DNA of 64,000 bases from Streptomyces flavochromogenes (lineage in GTDB: Bacteria; Actinomycetota; Actinomycetes; Streptomycetales; Streptomycetaceae). A program made the translations under genes and the position numbers. The stretch spans positions 86,598-150,597 of the forward strand of contig NZ_JNZO01000033.1 of NCBI RefSeq assembly GCF_000717595.1, written 5' to 3'. This document shows, in pieces, positions 1 through 9,154 of this stretch (its first letter is position 1; the number at the start of each line of letters is the position of its first letter). The notes under the pieces were generated by a model. The model was not told the origin of the DNA. It did no database searches and saw nothing but the letters and a program-made list of their open reading frames with translations.

Positions 1-1258
1 GGTTGAGGACCCACGTGGTGAACCGGCCCGCCCAGTCGGCGGTGCCGCCCACGAGGGGCACTCCGGAGTAGAGGTGGGCGGTCATCCAGTCGACGGCCGA
101 GTTGACGGGCTCGGCCGTGTCGACGGTCCACGCATCGGGCCAGGTGAGCCGGTCGGTCAGGCGGCCCGCGACGGCGACGACGGCGGTCGTCACGAGAGCG
201 AGGGTCCAGCCGAGCCGGGACCTGGGGGCGGGGGGCGTACCGATCCGCTCTCCGGCGGCGGCGGTGACCCGGTCCAGGACGATCGCGAGCAGCACGATCG
301 GCACGCCGGCCGCGAGCGCGGCACCGACGTCGACGGAGGCCAGGGCCTGGTAGACGCGGTCGCCGAGGCCGCCCGCGCCGATGACGGACGCGATGACGGC
401 CATGCCGAGCGCCATCATGATCGACTGGTTGACGCCGAGCAGGAGCTCCTTGCGGGCCAGCGGCAGCCGGGCCGTCAGCAGTCGCTGCCGGCCGGTGGCG
501 CCCAGGGACGCGGCGGCCTCCATGACGCCGGCGTCCGCGCCGCGCAGCCCGAGCGCGGTGAGCCGGGCCATGGGCGGGGCGGCGTAGACGACGGTCGCGA
601 GGACGGCAGCGGGCACGCCGATGCCGAAGACGAGGACGACGGGCAGGAGGTACGCGAAGGCCGGCAGCACCTGCATGGTGTCGAGGACCGGCCGCAGGAT
701 CCTGTTCATCCGGTCCGACAGGCCGGCGGCGAGGCCGAGGAGACCTCCGAGCAGCACGGACGCGGCGACGGCGACGACCATCAGAGCCAGCGTCTGCATG
801 GTGGGCACCCACATGCCGAGCAGTCCGCAGGCGCCGAAGGCGGCGACGGAGGTCAGCGCGAGGCGGAGGCCCGCGACCCGCCAGGCCACCAGCCCGGCGG
901 CGGCGGTGACGCCGGCCCAGCCGAGGGCGAGCAGCAGCAGGTACACCGCGCGGACGGACACGACCACGACGTTGCTGACGTGCCCGAGGAAGTAGAGGAA
1001 CAGCGGGTGGCCGTCACGGTTGTCGACGATCCAGTCGCTGGTGCGCTCCAGTGGCCCGGAGAGATCGACGGCGAGCGACGCCGGCCAGCTTCCGCCGCCC
1101 AGGAGTACGGCTCCGAGGACGAGTGCGACGGCCACGCCGGCGCCGATCAGCCGGCCGCGGTGGCGCGCGAGCGCGCGCAGCGCACCGGGAGCGGTGTCGG
1201 ATGCGGTGTCGGATGCGGTCGGGGGGCGGGAAGGAGCGGAGGTGACGGTGGCGGTCAT
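1..1258 (-). CDS. Glycine betaine/proline-type ABC transporter permease, 3' end beyond window
   Basis: This is an integral membrane subunit of an osmoprotectant importer of the ProW/OpuA family. The visible 419 codons give a short Ala/Thr/Ser/Pro-rich N-terminus, then hydrophobic segments from about residue 35. A typical permease core follows, with an EAA-like loop (EAAASLGATGRQRL) that would contact the ATPase. After about residue 340 a second hydrophobic stretch begins and runs off the left edge, so the protein probably carries two permease halves. I chose the ATG at 1258, preceded by GGTGGAG. A 24-codon in-frame-stopped ORF (1255-1329) fills the gap to the ATPase stop. It is the fourth gene of the betaine operon; a substrate-binding gene or domain may lie outside the window. 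Family assignment is firm, substrate is inferred from the neighbours. Confidence 0.85.
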   Translation of the reverse strand, partial: MTATVTSAPSRPPTASDTASDTAPGALRALARHRGRLIGAGVAVALVLGAVLLGGGSWPASLAVDLSGPLERTSDWIVDNRDGHPLFLYFLGHVSNVVVVSVRAVYLLLLALGWAGVTAAAGLVAWRVAGLRLALTSVAAFGACGLLGMWVPTMQTLALMVVAVAASVLLGGLLGLAAGLSDRMNRILRPVLDTMQVLPAFAYLLPVVLVFGIGVPAAVLATVVYAAPPMARLTALGLRGADAGVMEAAASLGATGRQRLLTARLPLARKELLLGVNQSIMMALGMAVIASVIGAGGLGDRVYQALASVDVGAALAAGVPIVLLAIVLDRVTAAAGERIGTPPAPRSRLGWTLALVTTAVVAVAGRLTDRLTWPDAWTVDTAEPVNSAVDWMTAHLYSGVPLVGGTADWAGRFTTWVLN

Positions 1259-1328
1259 CGGCTCCACCGTCCCATGGCGGCGGGGGCGGTCGTGCCGCCC
1301 GGCGGCGGCCAGGTCGTATGGGCGTACA

Positions 1329-2399
1329 TCAGGCCGCCGCCTTCCCCGTCGCGGCCGGGACCCCGGCGACGACGCCGAGGAGTCCCGCGTGGTCGACCAC
1401 GCCGAGGCAGCGGCCGTTCTCGACGACCCGCGCGTTGACGCCCGTACGGGCGACGGCCTCGATGGCCTCGTGGACGGTGGCGCTCGGGGCGAGCGCGGGG
1501 CCGGCCTCGTGCTCGTCGGCGAGCGCGGGGCGCATCGCCGAGCGGACGGTCAGCACCTGTTCGCGCGGCACGTCCCGGACGAAGTCCCTGACGTAGTCGT
1601 CGGCGGGGGCGCCCACGATCTCCTCCGGCGTGCCGAGTTGCACGATCCGGCCGTCGCGCATCAGCGCGATGCGGTCGCCGAGCTTCAGGGCCTCGCTCAG
1701 ATCGTGGGTGATGAAGACCATGGTGCGGCCCTCCTCCCGGTGCAGGCGGACGACCTCCTCCTGCATGTCCCGGCGGATGAGCGGGTCGAGCGCGCTGAAC
1801 GGCTCGTCGAACAGCAGGACTTCGGGGTCCACCGCGAGCGCGCGGGCCAGTCCGACCCGCTGCTGCTGGCCACCGGACAACTGGCTCGGCCTGCGGTGCT
1901 CCATGCCGTCGAGGCCGACCTTGGTGACGAACCCGGCCGCTCGTTGCCGCCGTTCGCCGCGTCCCACGCCCTGGATCTCGAGCCCGTACGCGACGTTGTC
2001 GAGCACGGTCCGGTGCGGGAGCAGCCCGAAGTGCTGGAAGACCATGGCCGCCCGGTGCCGGCGCAGCTCGCGGAGCCGTCCGGTGTCCATGGACAGCACG
2101 TCCTCGCCGTCGATGGAGATCGTGCCCGAGGTCGGTTCGATGAGCCGGGTCAGACAGCGGACGAGCGTCGACTTGCCCGAGCCCGACAGGCCCATGACGA
2201 CGAAGACCTCGCCCTTGCGGACGTCGAAGGAGACGTCGCGGACGGCGGCGGTACAGCCGGTGCGCTCGCGCAGTTCCGCGGCGTCGAGTGAGGCGAGCTC
2301 CTTCTCGGCGGGCACGCGGTCGGCCTTCGGACCGAAGACCTTCCACAGGTCGCGTACGGAGAAGACGGGCTCGGCGGTTCCCTGCGTCAGGTCGTTCAT
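1329..2399 (-). CDS. ProV/OpuAA-type quaternary amine ABC transporter ATP-binding protein
   Basis: This cytoplasmic ATPase of 356 residues powers the adjoining permease. Walker A (GLSGSGKST) lies at about residues 70-78, the signature LSGGQQQR at 174-181 and Walker B (LLFDEP) at 195-200. The stretch around [16 protein letters not shown] is typical of glycine betaine ATPases. Residues from about 285 to 350 form a C-terminal extension like the CBS-type regulatory tail that senses ionic strength in OpuA, but only one such unit fits the length. The ATG at 2399 overlaps the TGA of the GMC oxidoreductase (ATGA), which indicates translational coupling. Whether betaine, proline or choline is the true substrate cannot be told from this subunit. 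Confidence 0.92.
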   Translation of the reverse strand: MNDLTQGTAEPVFSVRDLWKVFGPKADRVPAEKELASLDAAELRERTGCTAAVRDVSFDVRKGEVFVVMGLSGSGKSTLVRCLTRLIEPTSGTISIDGEDVLSMDTGRLRELRRHRAAMVFQHFGLLPHRTVLDNVAYGLEIQGVGRGERRQRAAGFVTKVGLDGMEHRRPSQLSGGQQQRVGLARALAVDPEVLLFDEPFSALDPLIRRDMQEEVVRLHREEGRTMVFITHDLSEALKLGDRIALMRDGRIVQLGTPEEIVGAPADDYVRDFVRDVPREQVLTVRSAMRPALADEHEAGPALAPSATVHEAIEAVARTGVNARVVENGRCLGVVDHAGLLGVVAGVPAATGKAAA

Positions 2400-3922
2400 C
2401 GTCGGGTGCCTCCCAGCAGATCCACACATTTCTCGCCGACCATGAGCACGCCGATCATCGGGTTGACGGCGGTCATGGTCGGGAAGACGGACGCGTCGGC
2501 GATCCGGATGCCGTCGAGGCCCCGGATCCTCAGATCGGGCGCGACGACGGCGAGTTCGTCGTCCGCGGAGCCCATCCGGCAGGTGCCGGCCGGGTGGTAG
2601 ACGGTGTGCGCGACGTGGCGGGCGTAGGCGCTCAGTTCCTCGTCGGAGGTGACCTCGGGTCCCGGGCACACCTCCCGCTTCAGCCATCCCGCCAGCGGTT
2701 CGCTCGCCGCGATCTGCCGGGCGATGCGGATCCCGTCGACGAGGGTCCGGCCGTCGTAGTCGTCCTCGTCGGTGAAGTACCGGAAGTCGAGCGCGGGCTT
2801 GACCTCGGGATCGGCGCTCGTCAGGTAGAGCCGGCCGCGACTGCGCGGCTTGGGGATGTTCGGGGTCATGGACACGCCGTGCGGGGGCCGCTCGTAGCCG
2901 ATCCGCTCGGGGTTGTCGGTGAAGGGGATCTGGTAGAAGTGGAACATCAGGTCCGGCCCCTCGGACTCCGGGTCGCGGCGGACGAAGAGCCCGGCGTCGG
3001 AGTCCATCGCGGAGTTCTCCGGGATGGGGCCGTGCGTCTCCCACACGATGACCGACTCGGGGTGGTCGAGGAGGTTCTCGCCGACACCCGGCAGGTCGTG
3101 CACGACGGGGATCCCGAGCTTCTCCAGGTCGGCACGGGGTCCTATGCCGGAGTGCAGCAGCAGACGCGGGGTGTCCACGGCCCCCGCGCACACCAGGACC
3201 TCGCGCCGGGCACGTACGACGTGCTCCGCGCCCTCCTTGGTGCGGATGTGCACGCCGGTGGCGCGGGTGCCCTCGAGTTCGAGGCGGAACGCCCAGGTCT
3301 CCAGGGCGATGTGCAGGTTCGGCCGGTCCAGGAACGGGTGCAGATAGGCGACCGAGGCGGACGACCGCTTGTTGTTCTCGGGGTGGTAGGCGAGGTCGAA
3401 GAAGCCGACTCCCTCGTGGAACGGCTGCCGGTTGAAGCCCTCGACGCGTGGGACGCCGAGCGCGGTCTGCGCCGCGTCGACGAAGTCCCGGGCGATCGCG
3501 TTCCGGTCGGCCTCGTCGACGGGGACGATGTTGTTGCGCAGCCGGGCGAAGTACGGATCCATCGCCGCCGCGTCCCAGCCCTCGGCGCCGGCCTCGGCCC
3601 ACTCGTCCCAGTCGGAGGGCAGGGGCTTGAAGGCGATGAGAGTGTTGTGCGAGGAGCAGCCGCCGAGGACCCGCGCGCGGCTGTGGCGGATGTACGAGTT
3701 GCCGCGCGGCTGCTCGGTGGTGGGGTAGTCGTAGTCCAGTTCGCCGCCGAGCAGGCCCATCCAGCGGCGCAGGGTGAGGACGTCGTCGCGGCCGACGTCG
3801 CTGGGGCCGCCCTCGATCACGGCGACGGTGACGTCCGGGTTCTCGGTCAGCCGGGAGGCGATCACCGAACCGGCGGTGCCGCCGCCGACGACGACGTAGT
3901 CGTACACGTGCCGGTCGTTCAT
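2396..3922 (-). CDS. GMC flavoprotein, choline oxidase-like
   Basis: The product (508 residues) should oxidise choline to betaine aldehyde, and perhaps on to betaine. The FAD-binding dinucleotide motif VVGGGTAGS is at residues 11-20. GGCSSHN at 87-93 matches the segment of Arthrobacter choline oxidase whose His99 carries covalent FAD, and the His here is residue 92. The next but one residue is Thr where that enzyme has Ser101. The HPES glutamate, the catalytic histidine in HTVYHPAGT and the VNP asparagine near the C-terminus are all present. These features favour choline oxidase over membrane BetA dehydrogenase. It overlaps both neighbours by ATGA, between the aldehyde dehydrogenase and the transporter ATPase. 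Confident as GMC enzyme, fairly confident on choline. Confidence 0.85.
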   Translation of the reverse strand: MNDRHVYDYVVVGGGTAGSVIASRLTENPDVTVAVIEGGPSDVGRDDVLTLRRWMGLLGGELDYDYPTTEQPRGNSYIRHSRARVLGGCSSHNTLIAFKPLPSDWDEWAEAGAEGWDAAAMDPYFARLRNNIVPVDEADRNAIARDFVDAAQTALGVPRVEGFNRQPFHEGVGFFDLAYHPENNKRSSASVAYLHPFLDRPNLHIALETWAFRLELEGTRATGVHIRTKEGAEHVVRARREVLVCAGAVDTPRLLLHSGIGPRADLEKLGIPVVHDLPGVGENLLDHPESVIVWETHGPIPENSAMDSDAGLFVRRDPESEGPDLMFHFYQIPFTDNPERIGYERPPHGVSMTPNIPKPRSRGRLYLTSADPEVKPALDFRYFTDEDDYDGRTLVDGIRIARQIAASEPLAGWLKREVCPGPEVTSDEELSAYARHVAHTVYHPAGTCRMGSADDELAVVAPDLRIRGLDGIRIADASVFPTMTAVNPMIGVLMVGEKCVDLLGGTRR

Positions 3923-5427
3923 GCCTGGTCCTTCGCCGTCGTGCCCGCGAACCAGCGCACGGGGCGCGGAGCGAGGTTCTGGTAGATGTGCTTGGCCTCG
4001 CGGTACTCGGCGAGGCCACTGGGGCCCAGTTCGCGGCCGATGCCGGACTTTCCGAAGCCGCCCCATTCCGCCTGGGGCAGGTAGGGGTGGAAGTCGTTGA
4101 TCCAGACGGTGCCGTGGCGCAGCCGGGCCGCGACCCGCCGGGCGCGGTCCGCGTCGGAGGTCCACACCGCTCCGGCGAGGCCGTACTCCGTGTCGTTGGC
4201 GAGGGCGACGGCCTCCTCCTCGGTGCGGAAGGTCTCCACGGTGAGGACGGGGCCGAAGATCTCCTCGCGGACGACGCGCATGCGGCGGTGGCACCGGTCG
4301 AGGACGGTGGGCCGGTAGAAGTAGCCGGGGCCGGCGGGGCGCTCGCCGCCCGCGCGCAGGACCGCGCCCTCGCCGAGGGCGGAGGCCACGTACTCCTCGG
4401 TCCTCGCCACCTGGGCGGCGGAGACCAGCGGGCCGCACTCGACGCCCGCGTCGGTGCCCCGGCCGAGCCGGATCAGTCCGGCCCGGCGGGCGAGCTCGGC
4501 GACGAAACGCGCGCGCAGCGACTCCTCGACGATGAGGCGGGAGCCGGCGGAGCAGACCTGGCCGCTGTGGATGAAGGCGGCGTTGAGGGCCTGGTCGACG
4601 GCGGTGTCGAAGTCCTCGGGCGTCGCACAGGCGTCGGCGAAGACGACGTTGGGGTTCTTGCCGCCCAGTTCGAGGGCGACCTTCTTCACGCTGTCGGCGG
4701 CGGCCTTGGCGACCTTCGTGCCGCTGACGAGACCGCCGGTGAACGAGACCAGGTCGACGTCGGGGTGTTCGGCGAGCCGGGCGCCGACGGTGTGGCCGGG
4801 GCCGGTGACGATGTTGGCCGCGCCGAGCGGCAGTCCGGCCTCCAGGAGCAGTTCGACCAGGACGACGGTGCTGAGCGGGGTGATCTCGCTGGGCTTGATC
4901 ACGAACGTGTTGCCGGCGGCGAGGGCGGGCGCGATCTTCCAGCTGGCCTGGAGCAACGGGTAGTTCCAGGGCGTGATCAGGGCGCACACGCCGACGGGCT
5001 CGTGCACGACGACGCTGCGGATGTCGTCCGAGCCGGCGTCGACGACCCGTCCGCCGTCCTCCTTCTCGACGAGGTCGGCGAAGTAGAGGAAGGCGTCGCG
5101 GACGCAGTCGACGTCGACACGGCCCTCCTCGAGGGTCTTGCCCGCGTCCTGGCTCTCCAGGGCGCCGATCCGCTCGCGGTCGCGTTCCAGCAGGTCGGCG
5201 ACCCGTCGCAGCAGGGCGGCCCGCTGGGAGACCGGTGTACGCGGCCAGGAACCGTCGTCGAACGCGGCTCGTGCCGCGGTCACGGCGTCGTCGGTGTCCT
5301 GGACACCGCCCTCCGCCACGACCGCGAAGGCGGTCGCGTCGACGGGGTCGATGATCTCGCGCGTGGCGCCGGACAGGGCTGCGCGCCACTCTCCGCCCAC
5401 ATGGATGGTCTGTTGTGCTGCCGTCAC
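3919..5427 (-). CDS. betB: Betaine-aldehyde dehydrogenase
   Basis: This soluble NAD(P)-dependent aldehyde dehydrogenase of 502 residues converts betaine aldehyde to glycine betaine. The motif ITPWNYP with the conserved Asn at 155, the general base Glu253 in LELGGKNP and the nucleophile Cys292 in HSGQVCSAG are all seen. Length is normal for the family. It is the first gene of the operon, starting with ATG at 5427 and ending in an ATGA overlap with the choline oxidase-like gene, so enzyme production is coupled. The betaine assignment rests on that pairing and on the transporter genes behind it; a related amino-aldehyde is the main alternative. Confidence 0.88.
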   Translation of the reverse strand: MTAAQQTIHVGGEWRAALSGATREIIDPVDATAFAVVAEGGVQDTDDAVTAARAAFDDGSWPRTPVSQRAALLRRVADLLERDRERIGALESQDAGKTLEEGRVDVDCVRDAFLYFADLVEKEDGGRVVDAGSDDIRSVVVHEPVGVCALITPWNYPLLQASWKIAPALAAGNTFVIKPSEITPLSTVVLVELLLEAGLPLGAANIVTGPGHTVGARLAEHPDVDLVSFTGGLVSGTKVAKAAADSVKKVALELGGKNPNVVFADACATPEDFDTAVDQALNAAFIHSGQVCSAGSRLIVEESLRARFVAELARRAGLIRLGRGTDAGVECGPLVSAAQVARTEEYVASALGEGAVLRAGGERPAGPGYFYRPTVLDRCHRRMRVVREEIFGPVLTVETFRTEEEAVALANDTEYGLAGAVWTSDADRARRVAARLRHGTVWINDFHPYLPQAEWGGFGKSGIGRELGPSGLAEYREAKHIYQNLAPRPVRWFAGTTAKDQA

Positions 5428-5462
5428 GTCGCGTATGGCCTTTCGTTCCTCAGAGTCCCCCT

Positions 5463-5526
5463 GCCGGTGTCACCGGCGGTTCGGCCGCCTGCCCTGGGTT
5501 CCCGGATCCATGCGCAATGCGTTGCG
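5463..5526. promoter_or_regulatory. Two palindromes upstream of the betaine operon
   Basis: Two inverted repeats lie in the 267-base gap between the betaine operon and the DUF1232 gene. CGCAA-TGCG-TTGCG at 5513-5526 has perfect 5-bp arms and resembles operators of TetR-type repressors. GCCGGTG-T-CACCGGC at 5463-5477 has perfect 7-bp arms and would sit in the betB leader as a small hairpin or a second operator. No choline-responsive regulator gene (BetI-like) is adjacent, so the binding protein is unknown. I could not fix a convincing -10 box. Confidence 0.4.
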
Positions 5527-5694
5527 GAGAGTGTTCCTAGTCACGCTTCAAGGGGGTCTAAACAGGGCATATCGCAGGGTGGCCGGTACGCCGGGCGGGG
5601 ACGGCGGACTACGTCGGGCACCCGGCCCGGCGTCGTACCCTGACAATCCGCGCACATCGGTGCGGGCCGGGATTCACGGAGGAAGGAGAGCGGC

Positions 5695-6036
5695 GTGGAC
5701 GGCAACCTCTGGCTCGTCGTGGCCCTGGTGCTGCTGCTCGCGGTGGCGGGATGCGCGGCCGTACTGCTCGTACGTGTCCTCCGGACGCGCCGGCTGCTGG
5801 TGGACGCCGGAGTGCCGCTGCAGTCCAAGGCCCTGTTCTGGGCGGCGGTGGCGTACACGGTCTCGCCGGTCGACCTGATCCCGGACCCCGTCTACCTGGA
5901 CGACATCGGCGTCCTCCTGATCGCCCTGCGGGCGCTGCACGCGGCGGTCGCCAGGAGCGGGGCGGCCCCCGAGGGCCTGCCCACGGGCCCGGATGCCCCG
6001 CTCAGCGGGCAGAGCAAGGTGCCGCGGCGCCCCTGA
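5695..6036 (+). CDS. DUF1232 (YkvA-like) small membrane protein
   Basis: The product has 113 residues. Residues 5-27 form one hydrophobic helix (LWLVVALVLLLAVAGCAAV) and are followed by a basic turn. A second hydrophobic region, YTVSPVDLIPDPVYLDDIG, is the signature of the YkvA/DUF1232 family. The C-terminal 30 residues are Pro/Gly-rich and look disordered. The GTG start at 5695 is preceded by a strong ribosome site (GGAGGAAGGAG). The family is widespread and its biochemical role is not established. It stands alone, divergent from the betaine operon and convergent with the flavin reductase gene, with a strong terminator between. Confidence 0.88.
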   Translation: MDGNLWLVVALVLLLAVAGCAAVLLVRVLRTRRLLVDAGVPLQSKALFWAAVAYTVSPVDLIPDPVYLDDIGVLLIALRALHAAVARSGAAPEGLPTGPDAPLSGQSKVPRRP

Positions 6037-6090
6037 GGACCGCGATGAGGCGCCTGACCCCGGCTTCCGCCCGTCAGGCTCCTCATCGCA

Positions 6091-6136
6091 TGACTCGTTC
6101 GTCACACAGTGCAGCCATGGTGTGACGAACGAGTCA
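6091..6136. terminator. Bidirectional terminator, perfect 17-bp stem
   Basis: TGACTCGTTCGTCACAC at 6091-6107 is exactly complementary to 6120-6136, with a 12-base loop. It lies between two convergent genes (DUF1232 and the flavin reductase) and has no T-run, as is common for Streptomyces terminators. A stem this long and moderate in GC stands out against the surrounding sequence, so a protein-binding role is possible as well. Confidence 0.75.
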
Positions 6137-6173
6137 GCCCCTCCGCTCCGTCGCCTCCGCGTGGTCGGGCCGT

Positions 6174-6824
6174 TCAGGCCGTCGCGCCGACCGTCTCCGC
6201 CGCCCGCTCCGCGAGCCCCGTCTGCTTCTCGTGCGGGAACCGCGCCCGTGGGGTCGCGCTCTCGAAGTACGTCTTCGCCCTGATCAGCGCCCGCTCGTCG
6301 CCGCGCACCTGGCCCGGGCGGGAACCGTTGCCGAGGAGGACTCCGCCGAAGCGCATCCGGAGGTACGCCGCCGTGTTGTTGAGGGTGGTGGCCATCCCGT
6401 CGGCGACGGCCTCGTCGTCGTCCGCCATGGCCGCCACCGCCCACAGGGTCCGTCCCGCCATGCGCTGCTTGAAGTCCAGGCCGGGAACGCCGAGCCAGCC
6501 CGACCAGTAGTCGAGGTAGCGCTTGGTCTGGGCGGAGAGGGTGTACCAGTACAGCGGTGAGGCGATCACGATGTCGGTGGCCTCCATCGTGGCCTCCCGC
6601 AGTGTCCGTTCGGCCTCCGAGACGGGCCAGTCGCCCTCCTCGTGGCGTCCGTCCTGGAAGTCCGGCAACGGCAGAGTGTTCAGGTCGATCCAGCGCTGCG
6701 GGATGCCGGCGGGCAGCGCCTCGGCGGCGGCCCTGGCGAGTATCTCGGTGTTGCCGTCGGCGCGCGAGCTGCCCAGCACGAACAGGAAGGAGCGGTCCGC
6801 GGAGAGCGGGGAATGATTCGTCAT
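6174..6824 (-). CDS. NAD(P)H-dependent FMN reductase / flavodoxin-fold oxidoreductase
   Basis: This cytoplasmic flavoprotein has 216 residues. FLFVLGSSRADGNTE at about 13-27 is the phosphate-binding loop of the NADPH-dependent FMN reductase family. ASPLYWYTLSAQTKRYLDYW at about 88-108 is the conserved segment near the flavin ring. The rest matches the usual alpha/beta length. It is divergent from a MerR regulator, with the start codons 71 bases apart, and the operator between them suggests control by that regulator in response to a quinone, electrophile or oxidant. The electron acceptor is unknown. Confidence 0.85.
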   Translation of the reverse strand: MTNHSPLSADRSFLFVLGSSRADGNTEILARAAAEALPAGIPQRWIDLNTLPLPDFQDGRHEEGDWPVSEAERTLREATMEATDIVIASPLYWYTLSAQTKRYLDYWSGWLGVPGLDFKQRMAGRTLWAVAAMADDDEAVADGMATTLNNTAAYLRMRFGGVLLGNGSRPGQVRGDERALIRAKTYFESATPRARFPHEKQTGLAERAAETVGATA

Positions 6825-6840
6825 GACTCGACGCTAACCG

Positions 6841-6856
6841 TTGACACTGATGTCAA
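6841..6856. promoter_or_regulatory. MerR-type operator between FMN reductase and regulator
   Basis: TTGACA-CTGA-TGTCAA is a perfect 6-bp inverted repeat in the 71-base divergent gap. Each arm also reads as a -35 box (TTGACA) for the gene on its side. MerR family activators bind palindromes placed between -35 and -10 of a stretched promoter, which fits this position. I could not identify the -10 boxes with certainty. Confidence 0.65.
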
Positions 6857-6895
6857 GGTCAAACGATCCACGACGGGGCGGAAGGCGGAGCACGC

Positions 6896-7240
6896 ATGCT
6901 GATCGGGGAGTTGTCCCGGCACACCGGGGTGAGCACCCGGCTGCTGCGCTACTACGAGGCGCAGGGGCTGCTGGAGGCGGAGCGCGGCCCGAACGGCTAT
7001 CGCGCGTACGACGCGGACGCGGTGACCACCGTCCGCAAGGTTCGCGCCCTGCTGGCCGCCGGACTGCCGACCGAGGTGATCCGGGTCGTCCTGCCGTGCA
7101 CCGGTGAGGACGGCACGGCCTTCGACTGGTGCGCCGACATCAGGGAGCTGATGCTCCGTGAACTGGCCGCCACCGACGCCCGTATCGACGACCTCCACCG
7201 CCGTCGCACCACCCTCGCGGGCTACTTGGCCGGCTCGTGA
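6896..7240 (+). CDS. MerR family transcriptional regulator
   Basis: The product has 114 residues. The winged-helix N-terminus MLIGELSRHTGVSTRLLRYYE is the textbook MerR DNA-binding motif. After residue 70 comes a short dimerisation helix. Two cysteines, in LPCTGEDG and DWCADI, could act in sensing, although metal-type spacing is not evident. It faces the FMN reductase gene divergently and is separated from it by a perfect TTGACA/TGTCAA palindrome, so that gene is the likely target. The ATG at 6896 gives the full HTH; a weak AG-rich site precedes it. Confidence 0.9.
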   Translation: MLIGELSRHTGVSTRLLRYYEAQGLLEAERGPNGYRAYDADAVTTVRKVRALLAAGLPTEVIRVVLPCTGEDGTAFDWCADIRELMLRELAATDARIDDLHRRRTTLAGYLAGS

Positions 7241-7274
7241 CCTCATGCCGGGGTCGGGCGGGGCGGCCGGAACA

Positions 7275-7319
7275 CCGGTGACAGGGGGCCCTCGTGGCGC
7301 GGGGGATCCCTGTCACCGG
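7275..7319. terminator. Bidirectional terminator between merR-type gene and peptidase
   Basis: CCGGTGACAGGG at 7275-7286 pairs perfectly with 7308-7319 across a 21-base GC-rich loop. It sits in the 95-base gap of two convergent genes. There is no T-tract, which is normal for this kind of genome. Confidence 0.7.
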
Positions 7320-7335
7320 CCGTACGTCGTGCCGG

Positions 7336-8931
7336 TCAGGAGCGGTGCAGCCCGGGGAGGCCCGGCGGCGTCGGCAGCGGGAGGTCCAGACGGTTCCGCG
7401 CCTGGTCCGGCGTGGCCCGGCAGGTCGCGTCCGCGGCCGGCAGTCGGCCCGTCGTCAGGTAGGCCGTGGCGGTCGTGTCGGCGCAGGACCTGGAGCCGTA
7501 GATGCCGTGGCCCTGGCCGCCGAGGACGGTGACCATCCGGGCGCCCTTCATGGTCCTGCGCAGCCCCTGTCCGCTGACCAGCGGCGTCTGGGAGTCCCAC
7601 TCGTTCTGGAGGATGAGCGCCCCGACGGAGTTGTTCACCTTCGTGGCGGGCTCGGACCCGTTCTTCCAGAACGCGCACGGCTTGATGTTCGACGCGAAGT
7701 CGCCGTACAGCGGGTACCTGGCCTTGTCGCGGATCGCGTCGCGGCGGTACTGCTCGGGGTCGCGCGGCCAGGAGCGGGTGTCGGCGCACGCCACGGACCA
7801 GAAGGCCGCGTCGGAGTTGTCCGAGGGGACGGCACGGGCGAACGACGGCGGTACGTGACGGGGCGCCTGGCTCCGCCGCGACGGCGCCGGTGCGGGAGTC
7901 CCCTCGGCGGCCTTCCTGAGCTCGACGATCGCCTCGGCGGCGCCCTTCACGTCGAAGAACACGGCCCGGCCTGCGCGGATGTCGTCGCCGGTCAGGAGCG
8001 TGCCCTGGAAGTCGATCGGCTCGCGGTCCGCCCGGGCGACCAGGTCCCAGAAGGTCGTGCCGACCTCGGCCGGGGTGTCGCCGAGCCCGTACGTGGCGTG
8101 CCGCGCGGCGGTCCACTCGGTCCAGCGCTTGAACGCGGGCTCCGCGCCCTCCGCCCACACCTGGATCATTCCGCGCCAGATGCGCTGCGGGTCGACCGCG
8201 CTGTCCAGCACGAACCGGTCGGTCCGCTTCGGGAACATCTGCGTGTAGACCGCGCCCAGGTAGGTGCCGTAGGAGTAGCCGAGATACGAGATCTTCTTCT
8301 CGCCGAGCACGGCGCGGATGACGTCCATGTCCCGTGCGGTGTTGCGGGTGGTGAGGTGGGGCAGGACGTCACCGCCCTTCGCACGGCACTTCTCCGCGAC
8401 GGTCCGCGCCCACCGGACGTCCTTGTCGAACGTCGCGGCCTTGTACGGGCGCTGCCAGTTCAGCTCCTCCTCGTTCAGGCCGCAGCTCACGGGCGAGCTC
8501 TGGCCCACGCCGCGGGGGTCGAAGCCGATGAGGTCGTACTGCTCCTTCACCGCGGTCGGCAGCTCCGGGGCCATCCACAGCGGCATGTCGAGGCCCGGCC
8601 CGCCGGGGCCGCCCGGGTTGAGCAGCAGGACACCGCGCCGCTTCTGGGGGCTGGTGGCCTTGACCCGGGACACGACGACGTCGAGCTTCCTGCCGCCCGG
8701 CCGGGTGTAGTCGAGCGGCACCTTGAGCGTCGCGCACTCGAAGTTCGCCGGTGCCTCGGCCTCGCAGCGCTTCCATCGCGGGGTCTGCCGGGTGTACTGC
8801 CTCAAGGGATCGGCGGAGACCGTCCGTCGGGCCTCCGGGGCGGCCGCGGAGGCGACGGCGGGAGTGAGAGCGGGCACGAGGGTCGCGACCGCGCTGATGG
8901 CCACGAGGGGTGCTATTCGTGTGCTTCGCAC
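7336..8931 (-). CDS. Secreted alpha/beta hydrolase, tripeptidyl aminopeptidase-like (TAP)
   Basis: This exported serine hydrolase resembles the SlpD/SlpE and Tap tripeptidyl aminopeptidases of Streptomyces. From the GTG at 8931 the first 30 residues form a signal peptide (VRSTRIAPLVAISAVATLVP, then an ALTPAVASA cleavage region). I prefer this start because AAGGA lies nine bases upstream; an ATG at 8970 would only add 13 polar residues. The oxyanion segment LLNPGGPGGPG is at about 104-113, the nucleophile is Ser220 in GYSYG, the acid is in NEWDSQTP and the histidine is in GGQGHGIY within the TAP-like C-terminal domain. It stands alone, convergent with the MerR gene. Cleavage of short peptides from protein N-termini is the likely role. 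Confidence 0.87.
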   Translation of the reverse strand: MRSTRIAPLVAISAVATLVPALTPAVASAAAPEARRTVSADPLRQYTRQTPRWKRCEAEAPANFECATLKVPLDYTRPGGRKLDVVVSRVKATSPQKRRGVLLLNPGGPGGPGLDMPLWMAPELPTAVKEQYDLIGFDPRGVGQSSPVSCGLNEEELNWQRPYKAATFDKDVRWARTVAEKCRAKGGDVLPHLTTRNTARDMDVIRAVLGEKKISYLGYSYGTYLGAVYTQMFPKRTDRFVLDSAVDPQRIWRGMIQVWAEGAEPAFKRWTEWTAARHATYGLGDTPAEVGTTFWDLVARADREPIDFQGTLLTGDDIRAGRAVFFDVKGAAEAIVELRKAAEGTPAPAPSRRSQAPRHVPPSFARAVPSDNSDAAFWSVACADTRSWPRDPEQYRRDAIRDKARYPLYGDFASNIKPCAFWKNGSEPATKVNNSVGALILQNEWDSQTPLVSGQGLRRTMKGARMVTVLGGQGHGIYGSRSCADTTATAYLTTGRLPAADATCRATPDQARNRLDLPLPTPPGLPGLHRS

Positions 8932-9154
8932 AGAGTCAGATCCTTGCGGGAGGTGGATGATGCGTCTCATGCACCTTCGCGCACAGGGCAGTTGTGCGAA
9001 ATCCCTCCCCCGGCCATCACCGCGTCCGACCACAGGAGGAGCACGCCCGGGGGAATGGTTCCCGAGGCGGAGAACGCGACCCGCGGTTTCGACGTCCGGC
9101 CTCCGTGACGTCCGGTCTCCCTGACGACCCACGTGACGCCGGGCCGACGTGACG

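Noticed and set aside
74..1438. Long plus-strand ORFs opposite the betaine operon
   Set aside because: Their products are Gly/Arg/Asp-rich with no domain, as expected for antisense frames of a very GC-rich gene; the minus-strand permease and ATPase show full family motifs.
7275..7319. Miniature mobile element
   Set aside because: The repeat lies between convergent genes with no flanking target duplication visible, so a terminator explains it.
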